Origin: Pseudomonas mendocina
GTDB taxonomy: Bacteria > Pseudomonadota > Gammaproteobacteria > Pseudomonadales > Pseudomonadaceae
DNA length: 64,000 nucleotides
Assembly: GCA_037482215.1 (NCBI GenBank)
Contig: CP148074.1
Span: forward strand, 1,302,001 to 1,366,000
Direction of reading: 5' to 3'
This document shows, piece after piece, positions 26,226-35,997 of this stretch; the stretch's first letter is position 1; every line of letters begins with the position of its first letter. The position numbers and the translations under genes are program-made. Below the pieces are notes generated by a model. The model was not told the origin of the DNA. It made no database searches and saw only the letters and a list, made by a program, of their open reading frames with translations.

Positions 26226-29180
26226 TTAAGTCGCCAGGGACGTCGCCTCGATATGGCGCGGTAATGTAACCCGAATACGGGTTCCGCGTTCCTTTTCGAG
26301 GTCTATCGGGCTATCGATTGTTATTTGTCCATAATGCTCTTCCACGATCGAATAGACCAGTGCCAAGCCTAATCCGGTCCCCTTCCCAGGGTCCTTGGTC
26401 GTGAGGAAAGGCTCGAAGACTCTGCTTTGGATGGCCTTGGGGATACCGCTGCCTTCGTCTTCAACTATCAGATCAACGGTATGTTCTGAAGCTTCGCTGC
26501 GAACACGCACCGCGTTGTTGGCTTCTGAGGCATCTCTAGAGTTGGAGAGCAGGTTGATCAGTACCTGCGCCAGCCGTTGCGGATCACCGACCACCCAATG
26601 TTCGGGATCGCACAGGTTGTAGAACTGGACTTCAATGCTGCGGCGATTTAAGGACAACAGTCCAATGGCGTCCTGTGCGACCTGGGATAGATTGACGGGC
26701 TCTTCAGCATTTTGATGAGTACCGGAGTGGGCAAAGCTCATCAGGGATTGCACGATGCGGGAGACGCGCTTGGTCTGCTCAAGAATTTGCTGGCTGATTT
26801 CCGTCAGCTCGCTATCGTCCTCGCGCTCCTCACGTAAGTTCTGTGCCAGGCAGGCGATACCGGTAATCGGGTTACCGATTTCGTGGGCGACCCCGGCGGC
26901 CAGTCGGCCAATGGAAGCCAGGCGTTCGGAGTGAATCAGCTTGTCTTCCAGTAATTGGGTTTCGGTGAGGTCTTCGACCAGTAACACTAAGCCACTGTTA
27001 CCGGGCGCCAGCGGTTCATCAATGGCCGCTTTATGCAGGTTGAACCAGCGGGTTTGACCGGCCAGTGGCAGGCTTTGTTTGTGCAGGTGCTCGTCGGGCA
27101 CCTCGATAAAGCGCTCCAGCAAGCTGCGCCAAGGTTCGCTCAAGGTGTTAAGGCGCGATCCCACCACGCGCATGGCCGGGATATCGGTCAGCTCTTCCAT
27201 CGCCCGGTTCCACATGAGGATTTCATGATCCTTGGCCAACGAGCACACGCCCATTGGCAGCTCTTGCAACGTTTGGCGGTGGTAACGACGCAGGGTATCG
27301 AGTTCAGCGGCCAGGCCCGTCAGGCGTGACTGATAATCCTCAAGCCTGCTTTCAATAAAGTGGATGTCCTCACTGACGTACGTTTCACTCGTGGCCTTAT
27401 AAGGCAGGAACGTTTCTACTATTTCCTGCGCGACGCTGGGGCCCATTAGCCCGGACAGGTTCGCCTCAATGCGGTCGCGCAGGCGGCGCAACGCATAAGG
27501 GCGGCTTTCATCAAATGGCAGGTGCAGGTCGCGCAGGGCTTGCTCCACTTCACGCTGTGCAGTTTTGGCGCCCAGTGGCTTGGCCAGTTGCTCGGCAAAT
27601 TCTTGCGGTGAAACGGCGATCAATTCACGTCGTTGAGGACGGCGGACGTTATCCACAGCACAGGCTTCGGCTGCGCTTTTCTCTTCCGGGCTAACCTCTG
27701 TGAACAACGACACCAAGGTGAACACCAAGACGTTAGCGGCAAGCGAGGCAATTGCAGCTAGGTGCCAGCTGCTGTCGTCCATGACATAAACCAGGTTCAG
27801 CCATGGGATGTAGATGCCTTGGATGTTACCCAGCATCGGTAACAGCATGGCTACCGTCCATACGCTGAAACCAGCTAGCAGCCCTCCAACGAAACCACGG
27901 CGATTGGCGCTGGGCCAATACAGTACCGAGAGGACACCGGGCAGAAACTGCAACGTACCCACAAAAGCGACGATGCCGAGATTGGCCAGGTCTTGTTCTG
28001 CTCCCAGCAGCACATAGAAGCCGTATCCGGCCATGATGATGAGGAGGATCAGGGCGCGTCGTGTCCATTTCAGCCAGCGATAGATGTTGCCCTGAGCTGG
28101 TGGCTGATACAGCGGTAACACCACATGGTTAAGCACCATGCCAGACAGCGCCAATGTGGTGACAATGATTAGCCCGCTCGACGCTGAGAGACCGCCGACG
28201 TAGGCCAGCAGAGTCAGTGCAGGGTTCTCGGCAGCAAGGCCAAGGCCGAGGGTGAAGTACTCAGGGTTGGTGGTTGCGCCGATCTTCAGGCTTGACCAAA
28301 GAATCAGCGGAATGGCCAAACTCATCAGCAGCAGGAACAGTGGCAATCCCCAACTGGCACTGACCATGGCCCGAGGGTTGAGGTTTTCGGTAAAGGTCAT
28401 GTGGTACATGTGGGGCATGACTACCGCCGAAGCAAAGAACACCAGCAACAGGGTGCGCCAGGGGCCTTCTTGAAGAGGCGTGTGCAGGCCGCTGAGGGAC
28501 GCCTGGTTCTGCACCAACCAGCGTTGCAGATCTTGCGGACCGTCGAAAACCACATAGAGGGCATACAGGCCGATGATGCCGATGGCGACGAGCTTGACCA
28601 CCGACTCGAAAGCCATGGCAAAGACCAAGCCTTCATGTTTTTCACGGGTGGCGATATGGCGCGAGCCAAACAGAATGGTGAACAGAATGATCAGGCCGCA
28701 GAACGCCAATGCAACTCGGTCGTGAATGGGCGCGCGGGTAAGTGTACTGATGCTGTCCGCCACCGACTGAATCTGTAAGGCCAGCAGTGGCAGTACGCCA
28801 ACCAGCATGAAAACCGTGGTGAGTGCGCCAGCCCAAGTACTGCGGAAGCGGAATGCGAACAGATCAGCCAGTGATGACAGCTGGTAGGCTCGGGTGATGC
28901 GCAGAATCGGGTAGAGCAGCACGGGGGCCAGCAAAAAGGCACCGGACACGCCGAGGAAACAGGCCAGGAATCCATAGCCATATTGGTACGCCAACCCGAC
29001 GGTGCCGTAGTAAGCCCATGCACTTGCGTAGACCCCCAGCGACAAGGTGTAGACCAGAGGGTGGCGCACAACCCAGCGAGGAATCAGGTTTCGCTCACTA
29101 ATCCACGCCACGCCGAATAGAACCAATAGGTACGCGGCGCTGATCAGAATCAGTTGGCCCAGGCTAAAAGTTGTCGGCAT
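26226..29180 (-). CDS. cbrA: Transporter-linked sensor histidine kinase CbrA
   Basis: This 984-residue membrane protein has an N-terminal SLC5-like Na+/solute symporter module of about 13 membrane helices (residues 1-505). A STAC-like linker (about 540-600) and a PAS domain (about 620-740, [22 protein letters not shown]) follow. HisKA has its phospho-His in [16 protein letters not shown], and the HATPase_c has [19 protein letters not shown] and GTGLGLALV. The transporter part resembles histidine carriers. Phosphotransfer goes to CbrB. cbrX precedes it. Confidence 0.96.
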   Translation of the reverse strand: MPTTFSLGQLILISAAYLLVLFGVAWISERNLIPRWVVRHPLVYTLSLGVYASAWAYYGTVGLAYQYGYGFLACFLGVSGAFLLAPVLLYPILRITRAYQLSSLADLFAFRFRSTWAGALTTVFMLVGVLPLLALQIQSVADSISTLTRAPIHDRVALAFCGLIILFTILFGSRHIATREKHEGLVFAMAFESVVKLVAIGIIGLYALYVVFDGPQDLQRWLVQNQASLSGLHTPLQEGPWRTLLLVFFASAVVMPHMYHMTFTENLNPRAMVSASWGLPLFLLLMSLAIPLILWSSLKIGATTNPEYFTLGLGLAAENPALTLLAYVGGLSASSGLIIVTTLALSGMVLNHVVLPLYQPPAQGNIYRWLKWTRRALILLIIMAGYGFYVLLGAEQDLANLGIVAFVGTLQFLPGVLSVLYWPSANRRGFVGGLLAGFSVWTVAMLLPMLGNIQGIYIPWLNLVYVMDDSSWHLAAIASLAANVLVFTLVSLFTEVSPEEKSAAEACAVDNVRRPQRRELIAVSPQEFAEQLAKPLGAKTAQREVEQALRDLHLPFDESRPYALRRLRDRIEANLSGLMGPSVAQEIVETFLPYKATSETYVSEDIHFIESRLEDYQSRLTGLAAELDTLRRYHRQTLQELPMGVCSLAKDHEILMWNRAMEELTDIPAMRVVGSRLNTLSEPWRSLLERFIEVPDEHLHKQSLPLAGQTRWFNLHKAAIDEPLAPGNSGLVLLVEDLTETQLLEDKLIHSERLASIGRLAAGVAHEIGNPITGIACLAQNLREEREDDSELTEISQQILEQTKRVSRIVQSLMSFAHSGTHQNAEEPVNLSQVAQDAIGLLSLNRRSIEVQFYNLCDPEHWVVGDPQRLAQVLINLLSNSRDASEANNAVRVRSEASEHTVDLIVEDEGSGIPKAIQSRVFEPFLTTKDPGKGTGLGLALVYSIVEEHYGQITIDSPIDLEKERGTRIRVTLPRHIEATSLAT

Positions 29181-29233
29181 CAGCTCAACTCGGCAGGTGG
29201 CAGGCGATTACAGAAGGGGTGGGCACGTACAGG

Positions 29234-29410
29234 TCAGATCTCATCGGTGTCCCTTTGGCTTTGCAGGATAAAGGTCACGACGATGAGGATCAGCCACAGC
29301 AGATACGGGCGATACCAGGCTCCGTTGGGATCAACCCACCAGTCCATGATGGCTGGGGAGAACAGATAGATTCCCACAACCAGAATCAGCACCAGGCGAT
29401 AGATATACAT
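29234..29410 (-). CDS. cbrX: Small membrane protein CbrX
   Basis: This 58-residue protein has two hydrophobic helices (YIYRLVLILVVGIYLFSPAI and LLWLILIVVTFILQSQR) around a DWWVDPNGAWYRPY loop. It is the small gene found before cbrA in Pseudomonas (cbrXAB); its function is not established. The start ATG 29410 gives a clean membrane protein; a longer reading from 29455 would add 15 basic residues. It ends 53 bp before cbrA, so co-transcription is likely. Confidence 0.78.
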   Translation of the reverse strand: MYIYRLVLILVVGIYLFSPAIMDWWVDPNGAWYRPYLLWLILIVVTFILQSQRDTDEI

Positions 29411-29537
29411 GCCGCTTCTCGCTACCAAAGTCTGTCGATGGTAACGGAAGCGCATCGGTCTGCGTAGATTGACAACGCCGGTTGTTAGATGGGACGAGTG
29501 TGCCCGGCGTATGCGTCATACGCCGGGAGGCGTGGGA

Positions 29538-30485
29538 TCAGCTTGCGGCTTTAGTCGGTTTAACGGCGCGCCAGAGGCGGCTGAGGATGCTGAAGGCCAG
29601 CAGGGCGAGCGCTCCGGCGATGACACCGGCAATCAGATTGAGCAGTGTTGGTGTTACCAGTGCGAATGTGCTGCTGTGCTGCGCAACACTTTGAGTAACG
29701 CCCTCAATCCAGTGGTGGGCCGCTGGAATGCCGTGAGTGAGGATGCCACCGCCCACCATAAACATCGCCGCGGTGCCCACAACTGACAGGGTTTTCATCA
29801 GGTAGGGTGCAGTGATCAGCAAGCCACGACCCAAAGCATTCAGCAGTGTGCTGTCTTTACGCTGGGTCAGGTACAGGCCCGCGTCATCCATTTTTACGAT
29901 GGCCGCGACCAAACCATAGACGCCAATGGTCATGGCAATTGCGACTGTAGCGAGTACGGCAGCCTGTTTGCTGAATGTGGCGGCTGCGACCGTGCCCAGA
30001 GCGATGGCGATAATTTCAGCGGAAAGAATAAAGTCCGTGCGAATGGCGCCTTTTACCTTCTCTTTCTCAAACGCGAGCATGTCCACTTCAGGATTTGCAA
30101 CGGCCTGCATGCGCTCTTCGTGGCGGCTGGCGTCGTCATCCTTGGAGTGCAAGAACTTGTGGGCCAGCTTCTCGAACCCTTCAAAGCACAGGTAAAGGCC
30201 GCCAATCATCAGCAGTGGGGTGACCGCCCACGGAATAAAGGCGCTGATGAGCAACGCTGCGGGCACCAGAATCAGCTTGTTTTTGAACGAGCCCTTAGCA
30301 ACCGCCCACACCACAGGCAGCTCGCGGTCGGCGCGAACGCCGCTGACCTGCTGTGCATTGAGGGCCAAGTCATCCCCTAGTACGCCTGCCGTTTTCTTGG
30401 CAGCGACTTTGGTCATGACCGCAATGTCATCCAAGACAGCGGCAATATCATCTAGCAGTGTTAACAGGCTTGCACCGGCCATCAT
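29538..30485 (-). CDS. DUF808 (YedI-like) inner-membrane protein
   Basis: This 315-residue protein is of the DUF808 family. The start [25 protein letters not shown] is characteristic, followed by four to six hydrophobic segments ([68 protein letters not shown]). No function is established for the family. ATG 30482 is an equally possible start. Its upstream region is the DnaA-box-rich stretch. Confidence 0.88.
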   Translation of the reverse strand: MMAGASLLTLLDDIAAVLDDIAVMTKVAAKKTAGVLGDDLALNAQQVSGVRADRELPVVWAVAKGSFKNKLILVPAALLISAFIPWAVTPLLMIGGLYLCFEGFEKLAHKFLHSKDDDASRHEERMQAVANPEVDMLAFEKEKVKGAIRTDFILSAEIIAIALGTVAAATFSKQAAVLATVAIAMTIGVYGLVAAIVKMDDAGLYLTQRKDSTLLNALGRGLLITAPYLMKTLSVVGTAAMFMVGGGILTHGIPAAHHWIEGVTQSVAQHSSTFALVTPTLLNLIAGVIAGALALLAFSILSRLWRAVKPTKAAS

Positions 30486-31468
30486 TTCTATCCTTGGGCA
30501 TGGGCTGAAGGGGCTGCTTCAAAGAAGTGGAGTACACTTTTAAAACAGTCTTAAACAGGCAAAACACTACCGACCCAGCAATGCGTTGGGGGCGGTTTTG
30601 CCGCTTTATACGTGAGTTAGCACGTATCAGCTATAGCTTAGGAATGCGGCGGGTGCATCTGGTCAGGTTCTGGAAAACACGCGCACAAATGCCTGCGATG
30701 TCGGTTTTAAGCCGTCGCCCGGCAAAGGGTGTGTTCAGGCAGAGCCTAGATCAGTCGTTGCCTTTACCTGCTCCGCTTGTATAAGCGGCAAGAAGGCTAC
30801 GTAACAGATCCAGGAAAGACATGATGGGTATCTCAAATTTCAGGAGCGCAAATCATACGCCTGTTTGAGGCGTGAAGGTTTCTGTTTCTGCTGGCCGGTG
30901 CATGAGCTTTTGCTGAAATCTGTGCGGCAGCCAGAAAAAGCAGCTGTTGGGTCAGGGTTTTGCACAAAGATTGTGGAGTGAGGTGTGGATAAGTTGGTTA
31001 CAAGCTTCTGAAGGCATAGTGCTGTAGGCCCTGCAGCGGGTTGTACGGTTTTTGAGCGATTTTTGCTTTTCCACAGCGATGGGCTATTTAGCTGATTTAC
31101 GCGAAGATTTTGTTCACAGAAAACTTGTCCACGGGAGTTGTGGGTATTCCTGTTGATAAAAGCTGTATGGGTGTCTGAGGGTGAGAATAAACCTACTCTC
31201 CAGCAAAGTGGTTGTTTTTTGATCAGGTACATTGGCCCCGTAAAAGCACCCAGCAGCAGTCCTTTGCGTCAAGTGCAAATCTAATAAATTCAAGGTATTA
31301 GACGGCTTGTTCCGCACGCTGAATGTTTTATCCCTGATTTCTGTGGAGCGACCTGTGGATAAGCTGAGCGGTAGTGGCCACAGGCTACAGAGGACGGGGG
31401 ATGCAGAGGATTGATCGTAATTTGTTCAGTGGTGAGTGGCGGGCGTACCTCGCGATACGCCCGTCATT
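30486..31468. other. Gene-free 1-kb region with DnaA-box-like sequences
   Basis: No convincing gene lies here. DnaA-type 9-mers are concentrated: TGTGGATAA (perfect box, reverse) at 30984 and 31354; TTTTGCACA at 30958 and TTTTCCACA at 31067 fit TTWTNCACA; one-mismatch boxes are TTGTTCACA at 31110 and TGTTGATAA at 31151. A hairpin GGGCGTA...TACGCCC (31441-31462) follows the urease cluster end. The region must also hold the DUF808 promoter. Confidence 0.6.
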
Positions 31469-32044
31469 TCAGCCTGCCAGCAGCCAAGCACCACTGAGTG
31501 CAGTGACTGCACCCAGAATGCGGACCAAAGGTGCGGCCGCTTGAGGCAACAGGCGAACCAGCAGGTAACCACAGCCGTGCAGTGCAGCCGTCGCCGCAAC
31601 AAAACCTATGGCATAGCCCCATGGGCTGCTGGCATCAGGTAGTTCCAGACCGTGTGCAACACCGTGGGTGAGGGCGAAGAGAGCTGTCAGGCTTAGGGCA
31701 ATTGCCATTGGCAGCCGAATTGCTACGGCAACCAGTAAGCCGAATGCCAGAACGGAGGCGGCAATGCCGGTTTCCATCAAGGGAATCTCAACTCCGGCAA
31801 AGCCCAGCAAACCGCCCACCAGCATGCTGCAGACAAACGTCAGGGGCAGGGCCCAGCGTGCCGCACCGCTCTGCTGAGCAGCCCAAAGGCCGACAGCCAG
31901 CATCGCCAGCAAGTGGTCGAGGCCGAACAGTGGATGCGTAAGCCCTGCCAGCAGCCCGGCGTGTTGTTCATGGCCAGGATGGGCAAAGGCCAACGCCGGG
32001 CTGAGTAAGAGGGTAAGGCCGAGAAGGGATGTGCTGCGTTTCAT
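31469..32044 (-). CDS. HupE/UreJ-family nickel transporter
   Basis: This 191-residue membrane protein has a signal-like start (MKRSTSLLGLTLLLSPALAFA) followed at once by the metal-binding HPGHEQH, as in HupE/UreJ. About six hydrophobic helices follow, with HPLFGLDHLLAMLAVG (the HxxxDH family motif) and ALTHGVAHGLELP. It is expected to import nickel for urease. It is last in the ureE-F-G cluster, 32 bp after ureG. ATG 32044 gives the signal peptide; the longer reading from 32272 has none. Confidence 0.92.
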   Translation of the reverse strand: MKRSTSLLGLTLLLSPALAFAHPGHEQHAGLLAGLTHPLFGLDHLLAMLAVGLWAAQQSGAARWALPLTFVCSMLVGGLLGFAGVEIPLMETGIAASVLAFGLLVAVAIRLPMAIALSLTALFALTHGVAHGLELPDASSPWGYAIGFVAATAALHGCGYLLVRLLPQAAAPLVRILGAVTALSGAWLLAG

Positions 32045-32076
32045 GGGGTAGTTCCTTGTGGAGGCGGTATGGGGCA

Positions 32077-32691
32077 TCAGGCGGCAGTCAACATGCCGTG
32101 GCGTTCGATAAAGGTGATGATTTCGTCCAGGCCTTGGCCGACCTTTTGATTGCTGAAAACAAACGGTTTGTCGCCACGCATTTTCAGGGTGTCGCGCTGC
32201 ATGACTTCCAGTGAGGCGCCGACAATGGGGGCGAGGTCGACCTTGTTGATAACCAGCAGGTCGGATTTGCAAATGCCCGGCCCGCCTTTACGTGGCAGCT
32301 TGTCCCCGGCTGACACGTCGATCACATAAATAGTCAGGTCGGACAGTTCCGGGCTGAAGGTGGCGGAAAGGTTGTCACCACCGGACTCGACGATGATCAG
32401 ATCCAGCCCCGGAAAGCGGCGGTTGAGCTGGTCGACTGCTTCCAGGTTGATCGAAGCATCTTCGCGGATGGCTGTGTGCGGGCAACCGCCGGTTTCCACG
32501 CCAATAATGCGTTCCGGGGCGAGGGCTTCGTTGCGCACCAGAAACTGGGCATCTTCCTGGGTATAAATGTCGTTGGTGACCACGGCCAGGTTATAGCGGT
32601 CACGCAGGGCCAAGCACAGGGCCAGGGTCAGGGCGGTTTTACCTGAGCCGACTGGACCACCGATGCCGACGCGTAGAGGTTGGCTGTTCAT
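32077..32691 (-). CDS. ureG: Urease accessory GTPase UreG
   Basis: This 204-residue SIMIBI GTPase delivers nickel to urease. The P-loop is [15 protein letters not shown], the metal-binding CPH is in [13 protein letters not shown], the switch is [15 protein letters not shown], and base recognition is by NKVD. It works with UreE, UreF and UreH/D. The structural genes ureABC and ureD are not in this window, as in P. aeruginosa, where the two parts are separate. Confidence 0.97.
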   Translation of the reverse strand: MNSQPLRVGIGGPVGSGKTALTLALCLALRDRYNLAVVTNDIYTQEDAQFLVRNEALAPERIIGVETGGCPHTAIREDASINLEAVDQLNRRFPGLDLIIVESGGDNLSATFSPELSDLTIYVIDVSAGDKLPRKGGPGICKSDLLVINKVDLAPIVGASLEVMQRDTLKMRGDKPFVFSNQKVGQGLDEIITFIERHGMLTAA

Positions 32692-32710
32692 GTGGGGTGT
32701 CTTCCTTATA

Positions 32711-33394
32711 TCAAGAGCGGAATAGGCGACTGTATTGGCGTTCGTGCGCCATGCTGGTCAGGGCCAGGCCGAAGGCGGCGCTACCCCAGTGTGCTTCAGG
32801 TAGTGCGCTGGCCTGCTGGCGGGCCTGATCAAGCAGGGGAATCAGTTGTGAGGTCAGAACCTGAGCGGCCTGCTGACCCAGCGGCAGGGTTTTCATCAGC
32901 ACTGCCAGCTGGTTTTCCAGCCAGCCCCATAGCCAGGCCGCCAAGGCGTTTTGCGGGCTGATCTGCCACGCGCGGGCCGCCAGAGCCCATGCCACGGCTT
33001 GGCCCGGTTGCGGGAGTGCGGCAAATACAGTGCGGGCGGCTTCATCCAGCTCGGGCAAACCGCGCAGAAGTTGCTCCAGTGAGTAGCCGATCTGCCGGCT
33101 TTCCAGATGCAGTTCACGGGTTTCTCGGCTGGCCCGGTGTTGTTCGGCCAGTTGTAGTAAGCGTGGCCAGTTTTGCTCAGCAGCAGCTTGGCAGTGAGCC
33201 AGCAGCAGGGGCGCTTCAAAGCGGGCAAGGTTGAGTAACAACTGATCGCTGATCCAGCGGCGTGCGCTGTCAGTGTCCTTGACCTGGCCGTTATCCACAG
33301 CCATTTCCAGACCCTGCGAATAGCTGTAGCCACCAATCGGCAGCTGTGGGCTGGACAGGCGCAGTAACTGCCAGGCGCTGTGGATGTCGCTCAC
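32711..33394 (-). CDS. ureF: Urease accessory protein UreF
   Basis: This 227-residue all-helical protein forms the UreDFG activation complex and acts as a GTPase-regulating scaffold. The family start [21 protein letters not shown] is present, as are [18 protein letters not shown] and the C-terminal [10 protein letters not shown]. It overlaps ureE by 4 bp and is followed by ureG after 19 bp. Confidence 0.96.
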   Translation of the reverse strand: MSDIHSAWQLLRLSSPQLPIGGYSYSQGLEMAVDNGQVKDTDSARRWISDQLLLNLARFEAPLLLAHCQAAAEQNWPRLLQLAEQHRASRETRELHLESRQIGYSLEQLLRGLPELDEAARTVFAALPQPGQAVAWALAARAWQISPQNALAAWLWGWLENQLAVLMKTLPLGQQAAQVLTSQLIPLLDQARQQASALPEAHWGSAAFGLALTSMAHERQYSRLFRS

Positions 33395-33891
33395 TTACGC
33401 GCACCGAACTGATGCAGGCGTGGTGCATAACTGAATTCAGCGTCACCCGCATGGGAGTGGTGATGGCCGCCGCCATAAGCCCCTTGTTCAGGTTGGTAGG
33501 GCGCTTCGATCAGCGTGACCGTGGCACCAAGCTGTTCGAGCATGGCTTTGAGCACGTAGTCATCGGGTAGACGCAACCAGCCATCGCCCAATTGCAGGGC
33601 AACGTGACGGTTGCCCAGGTGGTAGGCCGCTCGCATTAATTCAAACGGGCTGGCGCAGGTGACGTGGAGCAGGGTTTCCGGGCGGGCGACGACTTTCACG
33701 ATGCGCCCGTCTTGGGCTTGCAGGCATTCGCCGTCGTGCAGTGCGGGCTGGCCGCGCTCAAGGAACAGGCCGGCATCTTCTCCGCTGCTTGTATAGCAGC
33801 GCAGGCGGCTTTTGCTGCGGGCCTCAAAGGTCAGTTCGAGTTCCGCATCCCAGTGTGCCTGGGGGGGAATGCGTGTGTGTATCACCAACAT
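33391..33891 (-). CDS. ureE: Urease nickel chaperone UreE
   Basis: This 166-residue metallochaperone brings Ni(II) to UreG. It has the peptide-binding N-terminal domain and the metal-binding C-terminal domain (GNRHVALQLGDGWLRLPDDYVL, with the conserved interface His). A short His-rich tail (YGGGHHHSHAGD) binds extra nickel. It is the first gene of the accessory cluster. Confidence 0.96.
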   Translation of the reverse strand: MLVIHTRIPPQAHWDAELELTFEARSKSRLRCYTSSGEDAGLFLERGQPALHDGECLQAQDGRIVKVVARPETLLHVTCASPFELMRAAYHLGNRHVALQLGDGWLRLPDDYVLKAMLEQLGATVTLIEAPYQPEQGAYGGGHHHSHAGDAEFSYAPRLHQFGARK

Positions 33892-34042
33892 GGGGCATGT
33901 GTCCGGCAGGTTATTACCGGTTACAGAGCAAGGGGCTTGCCAAGCAGGCTAATGCTCAGTGCTTTCGGGCTATGCCGCGATGTAGAGCGCCTGCTTCATG
34001 CTGGTGCATGTTTCATGCTTGGGCGTTGGGGCGGGTTGTGCT

Positions 34043-34699
34043 TTATTTTGGTGCGATATCGCTGCCGTGTGTCAGGCCCTGCCAATGTTTGGCGCCAATA
34101 AAGATGAAACGCAGTTGTTCGGTCATCTTGGTTTCCGGGTTGGCATAGTGAGCCAGCGGACTGGATGGCGGGTCGATCAGCTCTGGCAGGGTAGCAAAAA
34201 CACTCTTCACGACCAGGTCGGAGAGCATGATCTGCGCGGCCTGATCGAGGTGTTCCAGTTTGGCCATGGTGGCAAGATCGGCTGCCAAATCCAGAGCGAT
34301 CCGCTCACGCAGCGCGGCCAAGGCCTTACGGATTGCAACAGAACCGCCAAATTGTTCGCGGGCCAGGAACAGGAACTGGGAGCGATTGGCAGACACCGCA
34401 TCGAGAAAGATATGCACAGAAGCGTCAATGACACCATTGAGCTGAAAGCGGTGATGGCGCACCTGGCGGATGGCTTCGCTGAACGTCTCACCGACTTCTT
34501 CCACCAATGCCAGGCCAAGCTCATCCATATCCGCAAAGTGCCGGTAGAACCCGGTTGGGACAATGCCGGCAGTCCGCGTCACTTCGCGCAGACTCAGGCT
34601 GCAAAAGCCACGACCACTGTCCATTAGGGTGTGCGCCGCATCCATCAGGGCGTGGCGGGTTTGCAGTTTTTGTCGGGCACGGGGCAGGTCAGAGTTCAC
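34043..34699 (-). CDS. desT: TetR-family fatty-acid regulator (DesT/FabR-like)
   Basis: This 218-residue repressor has an N-terminal HTH, RHALMDAAHTLMDSGRGFCSLSLREVTRTAGIVPTGFYRHF, very close to FabR and DesT, which sense the saturated/unsaturated acyl-CoA balance. The ligand domain contains FLFLAREQFGGS. In P. aeruginosa desT also neighbours ureE, but there it controls an adjacent desaturase operon, which is absent here. The start is uncertain: GTG 34699 gives family length, while a start at 34801 would overlap the upstream gene. The target here is therefore remote or different. Confidence 0.8.
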   Translation of the reverse strand: MNSDLPRARQKLQTRHALMDAAHTLMDSGRGFCSLSLREVTRTAGIVPTGFYRHFADMDELGLALVEEVGETFSEAIRQVRHHRFQLNGVIDASVHIFLDAVSANRSQFLFLAREQFGGSVAIRKALAALRERIALDLAADLATMAKLEHLDQAAQIMLSDLVVKSVFATLPELIDPPSSPLAHYANPETKMTEQLRFIFIGAKHWQGLTHGSDIAPK

Positions 34700-34767
34700 G
34701 CTTCCTGACTCTTTAGCTGGTATACGGGTTGGCACTCTAACAAAGGCACTTCGTCTGCGTCGAACGG

Positions 34768-35505
34768 TTAAGGCTTGCCGGGATGACGGCTGAACACGCA
34801 CGTCATGTAACGGTTACTGAAACCATAGCGCAGCATGGAGTACAGGCGGCTGAACAGATACAGCGGATGGCGCTGGTAATACTTGAGCACAGCGTTGCCG
34901 ACACCTTCAGAACGGTGTTGTTTCTGCTGATCAGGCCGCTTTGAAAAAAGCCCTTTGAATTGCCACCACTGGATCTGCTCTAACTGCTCGCCCGGCTGCA
35001 TCGAATAGGGGCGGAACAGTGCATGAAAGCTGCGCGTGCTGAAATCGTGCAGGTGGTGTGGGTTGCCATCCAGCGTTGGGGTGATCGGCACCGAGGCAAT
35101 CAGTTTGCCGTTCGGGGCAAGTAGACGGTTGATATTGTCCGCCAGCGCCTTTGGATCGGGCAGGTGCTCGATGGTCTCCAGGCTGACAATGCAGTCGAAC
35201 GGCTGTTCGCTGCTGAACTGTTCGGCGTTGGCGCAGATATAGGTCAGGTTGGGCAATTGATAGTGGGCGCGGGCGTAGGCGATGGCGTCAGGGTCGATAT
35301 CGACGCCAGTGATGTGCTTATCCGGGTTCAGTTCAGCCAGACGCGCACTGCCATAACCGCAGCCGCAAGCCATATCCAGAATGCGCTGCCCGGTGAGTTG
35401 CTCAGATGCAAATTCGTAGCGCTGCATGTGAATGTGCAGGCTGTTCTGATCGTCCGTGTTTTGCAGATCCAAATCCTTTGGATAAATACGTTCGATGGTG
35501 TGCAT
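34768..35505 (-). CDS. Class I SAM-dependent methyltransferase
   Basis: This 245-residue UbiE/Methyltransf_11-type enzyme has motif I ILDMACGCGYGSARLAEL, the acidic loop TGVDIDPDAIAYAR, motif IV FDCIVSLETIEHL, and LLAPNGKLIASVP. The C-terminal half (WWQFKGLF, YYQRHPLYLFSRLYSML) is basic and aromatic, as in enzymes acting on glycolipids or surface glycans. The substrate is unknown. It lies upstream of the desT-like gene on the same strand. Confidence 0.82.
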   Translation of the reverse strand: MHTIERIYPKDLDLQNTDDQNSLHIHMQRYEFASEQLTGQRILDMACGCGYGSARLAELNPDKHITGVDIDPDAIAYARAHYQLPNLTYICANAEQFSSEQPFDCIVSLETIEHLPDPKALADNINRLLAPNGKLIASVPITPTLDGNPHHLHDFSTRSFHALFRPYSMQPGEQLEQIQWWQFKGLFSKRPDQQKQHRSEGVGNAVLKYYQRHPLYLFSRLYSMLRYGFSNRYMTCVFSRHPGKP

Positions 35506-35620
35506 GGCGCCGCCGTTAACAATAAGTCTGGTGACTATATGTCAGCGTTCCCATGATCCCCAACAGTCAAGTACGTTTGTGCTCAAATTATTGAGAAGGT
35601 CTAGCGCAGGCGCTCGTGTT

Positions 35621-35938
35621 TTAAGCATCTACCCAGAGGCTGTCTTCTTTTATCTGCACATCCAGTTTTTGTAGAGCGTCCCCTTCGCAAGGGCCGGAGA
35701 TGCATTCGCCGTTTTCGATCAGAAACAATGCGCCGTGACTGGAGCAGCGGATCAAGTTATTACTCTCATCGAGAAACTGATCGGATTGCCATTCGAGGGG
35801 GATTTCCCGGTGCGGGCACCAGTTGCGGTAGGCGTAAAACTGATCGTGCTTACGTATTACAAACACTTTGATTCCGGCGACGGTAAAACCGCGGCTTTGA
35901 CCTTCTTTGAGCTCATCAAGAGCACAGACCCTAAACAT
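35621..35938 (-). CDS. Rieske [2Fe-2S] protein
   Basis: This 105-residue single-domain ferredoxin has the two Rieske cluster boxes: C-P-H (NWCPHREIPLEW) and C-S-S-H (IRCSSHGALF). It is of the small non-membrane type related to NirD and dioxygenase ferredoxins, an electron carrier in the cytosol. No oxygenase or reductase partner is adjacent. ATG 35938 lies 8 bp behind GGAGG; the GTG three codons earlier would overlap that site. Confidence 0.9.
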   Translation of the reverse strand: MFRVCALDELKEGQSRGFTVAGIKVFVIRKHDQFYAYRNWCPHREIPLEWQSDQFLDESNNLIRCSSHGALFLIENGECISGPCEGDALQKLDVQIKEDSLWVDA

Positions 35939-35997
35939 GACATCCACCTCCGCAAACAGGCCGGCATTATGCCGGTCTGCTGCGTAAGTGGAAGGGC

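Noticed and set aside
30840..31317. Minus-strand open frames between DUF808 and hupE
   Set aside because: They lack ribosome-binding sites, have low-complexity and irregular composition, and overlap the DnaA-box cluster.
30486..31468. Chromosomal oriC
   Set aside because: None of the Pseudomonas oriC neighbours (rpmH, dnaA, dnaN, gidA) is present, and no clear AT-rich unwinding 13-mers were seen. Only a DnaA-box cluster is claimed.
35963..35977. Terminator GCCGGCATTATGCCGGT between phuR and the Rieske gene
   Set aside because: The stem is short and not followed by a T-run on the minus strand; it is not strong enough to list.
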